A DNA stretch of 64,000 nucleotides from Granulicella arctica (GTDB taxonomy: Bacteria; Acidobacteriota; Terriglobia; Terriglobales; Acidobacteriaceae), in the NCBI RefSeq assembly GCF_025685605.1, contig NZ_JAGTUT010000001.1, positions 124,001 through 188,000 of the forward strand. Direction: 5' to 3'. Numbering within the stretch: position 1 is the stretch's first letter; every line of letters starts with the position of its first letter. Of the stretch, positions 60,222-64,000 are shown one piece after another. The position numbers and the translations under genes were made by a program. The notes beneath the pieces are model-generated. The model saw nothing but the letters and a program-made list of their open reading frames with translations. It was not told where the DNA came from and searched no databases.

Positions 60222-60288
60222 AGGTACCCCCCACCCCCCGTACTTGAAGTACGAAAGTCTTCTAAACAGGCGACTTAGCTGGGTACCT
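60222..60288. repeat. inverted repeats in the leader of the pilT gene
   Basis: AGGTACCC (60222-60229) and GGGTACCT (60281-60288) are exact inverted copies; inside lies GTACTTGAAGTAC (60240-60252), itself a palindrome. The pair would enclose a 51-base loop. It may be a terminator or leader structure after the phosphoesterase gene. Confidence 0.45.
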
Positions 60289-60449
60289 GTACACCCGTGC
60301 GCCAGCTCTCATGGAACAGGATGGGGCTTCTGAGTGCCGGAAATGTCAAGTTTGTGCCGACTGAAATGCCCCTTGCCAGGCATGGAAGCGACTCGTTGGA
60401 AGCTATCGTTCGCTTCGTCTCGTCTAACGCTTCAACACCGGGAGACCTG

Positions 60450-61631
60450 ATGGCCGCATACGAGAACGACCTGTCGCAGCTTGTCTATGAACTGAATTCT
60501 TCAACAGCCAATGCGAAACTCGACAAGCTGGACAAGTTCGACCGGCCAGACCGGACCACATCGCTCGACCTGCACCTCGTCCACGCCGCAGAGCAGAAGG
60601 CCTCCGACGTGCTCCTCGTGGCGGGCACGCCTGTCACCTTCCGGGTGAACGGCTCGCTGACACTGGCGGCGGGCAAGGCTCCGCTCGCCGCAGACGAGCT
60701 TCGCAACATGCTCCTGCCGCTCCTCACGACCGAGCAGACGAAGGAACTCGACACAAGTCGAGCCCTCGACTTCTGCTTCGTTCGCGGCACGATTGGCAGG
60801 TTCCGCGCGAATATCCACTACCAGCGCGGCACGCTGGCGGCCAGCATCCGGCTGCTTCCTTCGCAGGTTCCGACTCTTGATTCGCTTCACCTGCCGCCGG
60901 TTCTGGCCCGTCTGATGGAACGTCGGCAAGGACTCGTGCTCCTCACCGGGCCGACCGGTAGCGGCAAGACATCGACCATGGCCGCGATGATCGATTACAT
61001 CAACGGGCGCCGTCGCGAGCACATCATCACCATTGAAGACCCGGTGGAGTACCAGCACAGCAACCGGCATTCCATCGTCGAGCAGATCGAGGTCGGCGAC
61101 GACACTCCGAGCTTTGCCCACGCTGTCCGGGCCGTCCTGCGCCAGAATCCCAACGTCATCCTGATCGGCGAGATGCGCGATCCCGAGACCATTGCAGCCG
61201 CGCTCACCGCCGCCGAGACCGGTCACCTCGTGCTCTCCTCGCTGCACACCAACGATGCCGCCCAGACGCTCTCCCGCATCCTCGACAGCTTCGCCGCCAA
61301 CAACCAGGCGCAAATTCGACAGCAGTTATCGCTGGCGTTACTGGCGGTGGTCGCGCAACAGCTTGTTCCGGCAATGGGCACAGTCGGGCTATTTCCCGCC
61401 GTCGAGGTGATGGTAGCAACCCTCGCGATTCGCAACCTGATTCGCACCGGTCAGGATCACCAGATACGCTCCCAGATTTCAACGGGCAGCAAGGACGGCA
61501 TGAACACTATGGACCAGTCGCTGGCTGAACTCGTGCACACGCGCCGCATCACGCGCGAGACGGCGCTTGCCCACTGCTACCATCCCGACGAACTCCGCTC
61601 GCACCTCAACCATGCTGCCCAGTTGAAGTAG
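60450..61631 (+). CDS. pilT: PilT/PilU-family type IV pilus retraction ATPase
   Basis: 393 residues from ATG 60450 (GGGAGA box 5 bases upstream); the frame is open 51 codons higher to GTG 60297, in a segment without domain character. N-terminal PAS-like PilT domain (HLVHAAEQKASDVLLVAGTPVTFRVNGSL), Walker A GPTGSGKTST (from Gly167), Asp box HIITIEDPVEYQH, Walker B NVILIGEMRD and His box GHLVLSSLHTNDA. It is a cytoplasmic hexameric motor driving pilus retraction and twitching. No other pilus gene is in the window. Confidence 0.9.
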   Translation: MAAYENDLSQLVYELNSSTANAKLDKLDKFDRPDRTTSLDLHLVHAAEQKASDVLLVAGTPVTFRVNGSLTLAAGKAPLAADELRNMLLPLLTTEQTKELDTSRALDFCFVRGTIGRFRANIHYQRGTLAASIRLLPSQVPTLDSLHLPPVLARLMERRQGLVLLTGPTGSGKTSTMAAMIDYINGRRREHIITIEDPVEYQHSNRHSIVEQIEVGDDTPSFAHAVRAVLRQNPNVILIGEMRDPETIAAALTAAETGHLVLSSLHTNDAAQTLSRILDSFAANNQAQIRQQLSLALLAVVAQQLVPAMGTVGLFPAVEVMVATLAIRNLIRTGQDHQIRSQISTGSKDGMNTMDQSLAELVHTRRITRETALAHCYHPDELRSHLNHAAQLK

Positions 61632-61639
61632 CTCAGGCT

Positions 61640-62584
61640 TCAGGCGCGAAGTCTTGGGTTGGCGACGGTGTACGCCACATCGGTGAGCAGGTTGACGGCG
61701 ACATAGGTCAAGCCAATCGCCAGGATGCATCCCTGCACGAGCGCGTAGTCGCGGTTCGAGATGGCGGATAGGGTGAGTCGACCGATTCCCGGCCAACTGA
61801 AGATCGTCTCCGTGACGATGGCCCCCGAGAGCAGACTGCCGAACTGCAGGCCGAGGATCGTCAGCACCGGAATCAGCGCGTTCGGCAGCGCATGACGATA
61901 GACCACCGCCCGTTCGGTAAGGCCCTTGGCGCGAGCGGTGCGGATGTAGTCCTGACTCAGTTCCTCAAGCATCGCCGTCCGGATCATGCGGGTAAGGACA
62001 GCCGCGAGCGAGAGCCCGAGCGTGATTGCCGGAAGGACAAGGTGCGTCAGCAGAGTCGTGCCGCCCGTTCCCGCACCCGAGACGGGCAACCAGCCAAGCG
62101 AGATCGAGAAGACGAGAATCAGGATCGGTCCGAGCGCGAAGTTGGGGAAGGACAGCCCGACCAGCGAGACGACGCCTAAAGTGCGGTCCTGCCATCGGTC
62201 GCGATGCAGCGCCGAGGCGACGCCCGCCGGAAACGCAATCGCCATCCCGATCAGCAGCGCCGCAAGCGTAAGCCAGAGCGTATACGGATATCGCTGTCCG
62301 ACGAGATGCAGCACCGAATCATGCAGGCGCAGCGACTGCCCCAGATCGGCATGGAGGATGCCCCGCCAGTAGTTGGCATACTGCGTCCCGAGCGGGAGAT
62401 CAAGCCCGTAAGCATGCCGCAAAGCCGACACATCGGAGGCAGTCGCCCCCTCGCCCAGCATTTGCACAATGGGGTCGCCCGGCACAAGGTGAATCAGTAG
62501 AAAGACAACACTTACCACCACCCACAGGACGGGCAGGGTGATCGCGATTCGTCGTAGCGGCCTTGCGATTGCCAACAACGTCAT
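61640..62584 (-). CDS. ABC transporter permease, DppB/GsiC type
   Basis: 314 residues with six transmembrane helices: the N-terminal WVVVSVVFLLIHLVPGDPI, GQSLRLHDSVLHLVGQRYP, and EAA-loop-like EELSQDYIRTARAKGLTERAVVYRHALPNALIP are diagnostic for DppB-type permeases. It is the natural partner of the DppC-type gene at 58363, but lies on the other strand three genes away. ATG 62584 overlaps the stop of the CNNM gene (ATGA). Confidence 0.9.
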   Translation of the reverse strand: MTLLAIARPLRRIAITLPVLWVVVSVVFLLIHLVPGDPIVQMLGEGATASDVSALRHAYGLDLPLGTQYANYWRGILHADLGQSLRLHDSVLHLVGQRYPYTLWLTLAALLIGMAIAFPAGVASALHRDRWQDRTLGVVSLVGLSFPNFALGPILILVFSISLGWLPVSGAGTGGTTLLTHLVLPAITLGLSLAAVLTRMIRTAMLEELSQDYIRTARAKGLTERAVVYRHALPNALIPVLTILGLQFGSLLSGAIVTETIFSWPGIGRLTLSAISNRDYALVQGCILAIGLTYVAVNLLTDVAYTVANPRLRA

Positions 62585-63981
62585 GCGGTGGCTTCTCTGC
62601 TCTCCGCTTCGAGTTCGGCTGCGGATTGCGTTTCTGCGATGGTCTCGACGCGGATCTGGCTGATGCGGCGACCGTTCATTCCAGCGACCGTGAAGCGGCG
62701 GCCGTCGTGATCCAGCGACTCGCCAGAATGCGGAATGTGACCGAGGTGAGCGAGCAGGAAGCCGGCCAGCGTTTCGACACCTGCCTCGCGTGGAAAGGTC
62801 CAGCGCAGCTGCGTGCCGAGGTCCCGCAGGGTGGTGCTGCCGTCGAGAGTCACGACGCCGGTTGCGCTGAGCGGCATGATTGCCGTCGCGATGTCGAACT
62901 CATCCTCAAGTTCGCCGACGATCTGCTCAAGCGCATCCTCGGCGGTGACGATGCCGACCGTCGATCCGAACTCGTCCACGACGATGGCAATCTGGCGGCG
63001 GCGCTCCTGGAAATCCTGAAGGAGTTCCACGGCCAGCTTGGTCTCGGGAATAAACATGACCTCGCGCATCACGCTCTTCAACGTAAGGACGGATGGCTGC
63101 GCGGCACCGAAGCCCATCGCCACGGCGCGAAAGTGCATAAGGCGGGCGATGTCCTTCGAGTAGACGACTCCGATGATGTGTTCTGCACCCCCTGCGGGAT
63201 CGTAGACGGGCACGCGGGAGTGCTGCTCGTCGATGACGCGGGCACTGGCGGCCTCGATCGTCAGGTCCGCCGGAAGCGAGAAGATCTTGCCGCGTGGCGT
63301 CATGATCTCACGCACCGTGACGTGGTTAAGCTCGATGGCCCGGTGGATGATCTCTTCCTGAAAGACCGGCAGCAGACCCATGCGGCGAGTCGCCGTGGCG
63401 ATCAGCTTCAGCTCCTCCGGCGAGTGCACGGCGCCCTCACCCCGGAGCGGTGCCCGGAAGAGTTGGAGGACGAGCGTGGCCGAACCGTTCATCAGCTTGA
63501 CGGCCGGGCGGGTGATGCGGATGAAGACGTCCATCGGCCCGGCGACGGCCAGGGCGATCCGCTCGGCGCGTTGCAGGGCGAGCGACTTGGGGACGAGTTC
63601 GCCGAGCAGCACCTCGAAGTAGGTGATGATGCTGAACGAGATCAGGACCGCGAGCGCGTGGGCGTAAATCAGAATGTGCGGCGGCGCGACCGCGAGCCAG
63701 TGCGCGACGAGGCGCAGGATGATCTCCGTGACGGCTGGTTCGCCAATCCAGCCGAGGGCGAGCGCGGCCAAGGTGACGCCGAATTGAACGGCGGGGAGGA
63801 ACTCGTCAATGGACCGTTTGAGTTGGAGGGCGGTGCGTGCGCCGGGACGGCCGAGGGCGATCAGTTGCTCTACGCGAGTCTCGCGAATGCTGACGAGCGC
63901 AAACTCCGCGGCGACGAAGAAGCTGTTGGCCAGAATGAAGAAGGCCACCATGATCGCGCGGAAAAGCATCCACTCCAGCAT
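62581..63981 (-). CDS. CNNM/CorC (hemolysin C)-family membrane protein
   Basis: 466 residues: DUF21/CNNM transmembrane domain (about 1-190, with FFVAAEFALVSIRETRV and EVLLGELVPKSLALQ), two CBS domains (about 215-340) and a C-terminal CorC_HlyC transporter-associated domain (about 360-445). Proteins of this kind transport Mg2+ or Co2+ or regulate such transport, sensing nucleotides through CBS. Start ATG 63981 lies near the window edge. Coupled by 4 bases to the DppB-type permease gene. Confidence 0.9.
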   Translation of the reverse strand: MLEWMLFRAIMVAFFILANSFFVAAEFALVSIRETRVEQLIALGRPGARTALQLKRSIDEFLPAVQFGVTLAALALGWIGEPAVTEIILRLVAHWLAVAPPHILIYAHALAVLISFSIITYFEVLLGELVPKSLALQRAERIALAVAGPMDVFIRITRPAVKLMNGSATLVLQLFRAPLRGEGAVHSPEELKLIATATRRMGLLPVFQEEIIHRAIELNHVTVREIMTPRGKIFSLPADLTIEAASARVIDEQHSRVPVYDPAGGAEHIIGVVYSKDIARLMHFRAVAMGFGAAQPSVLTLKSVMREVMFIPETKLAVELLQDFQERRRQIAIVVDEFGSTVGIVTAEDALEQIVGELEDEFDIATAIMPLSATGVVTLDGSTTLRDLGTQLRWTFPREAGVETLAGFLLAHLGHIPHSGESLDHDGRRFTVAGMNGRRISQIRVETIAETQSAAELEAESREATA

Positions 63982-64000
63982 GGTTTTAGTGTAACTGCCT

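Noticed and set aside
60501..61313. 270-codon - strand frame opposite pilT
   Set aside because: Lies wholly within a PilT gene with all ATPase boxes; no independent evidence.

Overview
The window looks like chromosomal DNA of an acidobacterium of the Granulicella / Terriglobus / Edaphobacter type. The signs are a very large TonB-dependent receptor with an N-terminal carboxypeptidase-regulatory-like domain (20630-24154), many secreted glycoside hydrolases, TPR lipid/secretory proteins, DUF4386 and DoxX membrane proteins, and dense envelope-polysaccharide loci. The genus is inferred from gene content, not from a marker gene.

Layout. (1) 1-13.0 kb: an exopolysaccharide (Wzx/Wzy-type) locus on the + strand: tail of a WecG/TagA glycosyltransferase, ugd, a giant co-polymerase/tyrosine-kinase/export-protein fusion, polymerase, flippase, two glycosyltransferases, and a second, split chain-length regulator with a degenerate kinase. 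Two closely related XRE regulators stand at its two ends. (2) 13.3-20.5 kb: secreted GH6 cellulase, a MetE-like protein, a secreted GH89 alpha-N-acetylglucosaminidase overlapping a membrane heparan-glucosaminide-type acetyltransferase, and a TPR protein. (3) 20.6-32.3 kb: TonB receptor, LacI regulator, then a tightly coupled operon GH38 alpha-mannosidase - RhaT-type transporter - ROK kinase - mannose-6-phosphate isomerase. Two matching LacI-type operators link the receptor and the operon into one sugar regulon. (4) 32.65-44.6 kb: a tRNA-Asn followed by a lower-GC, decaying accessory region with TetR, MarR and AraC regulators, aromatic-acid type enzymes, three DUF4386 proteins, four broken genes, and a relic of the conjugation ATPase VirB4. 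(5) 44.6-58.2 kb: an O-antigen/glycan nucleotide-sugar region: GtrA/GtrB-like pair, CDP-3,6-dideoxyhexose genes rfbF-rfbG-rfbH with a thiamine-diphosphate enzyme and a reductase that together suggest a yersiniose-like branched sugar, a GT-C glycosyltransferase, an AhpD-like and a CAP protein, and a GDP-sugar module (GDP-mannose 3,5-epimerase-like, WecG-type transferase, GDP-fucose synthase). (6) 58.3-64 kb: two oligopeptide-type ABC permeases on opposite strands, split by a discoidin-like protein, a phosphodiesterase and a PilT ATPase, then a CNNM/CorC protein.

How it fits together: most of the window serves building, exporting and digesting surface or environmental polysaccharides. Region 1 makes an acidic heteropolysaccharide (UDP-glucuronate from Ugd), region 5 supplies rare deoxysugars and their transferases, and regions 2-3 take in or trim glycans containing glucan, GlcNAc and mannose. 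Region 4 interrupts this theme and reads as a worn-out mobile island next to a tRNA.
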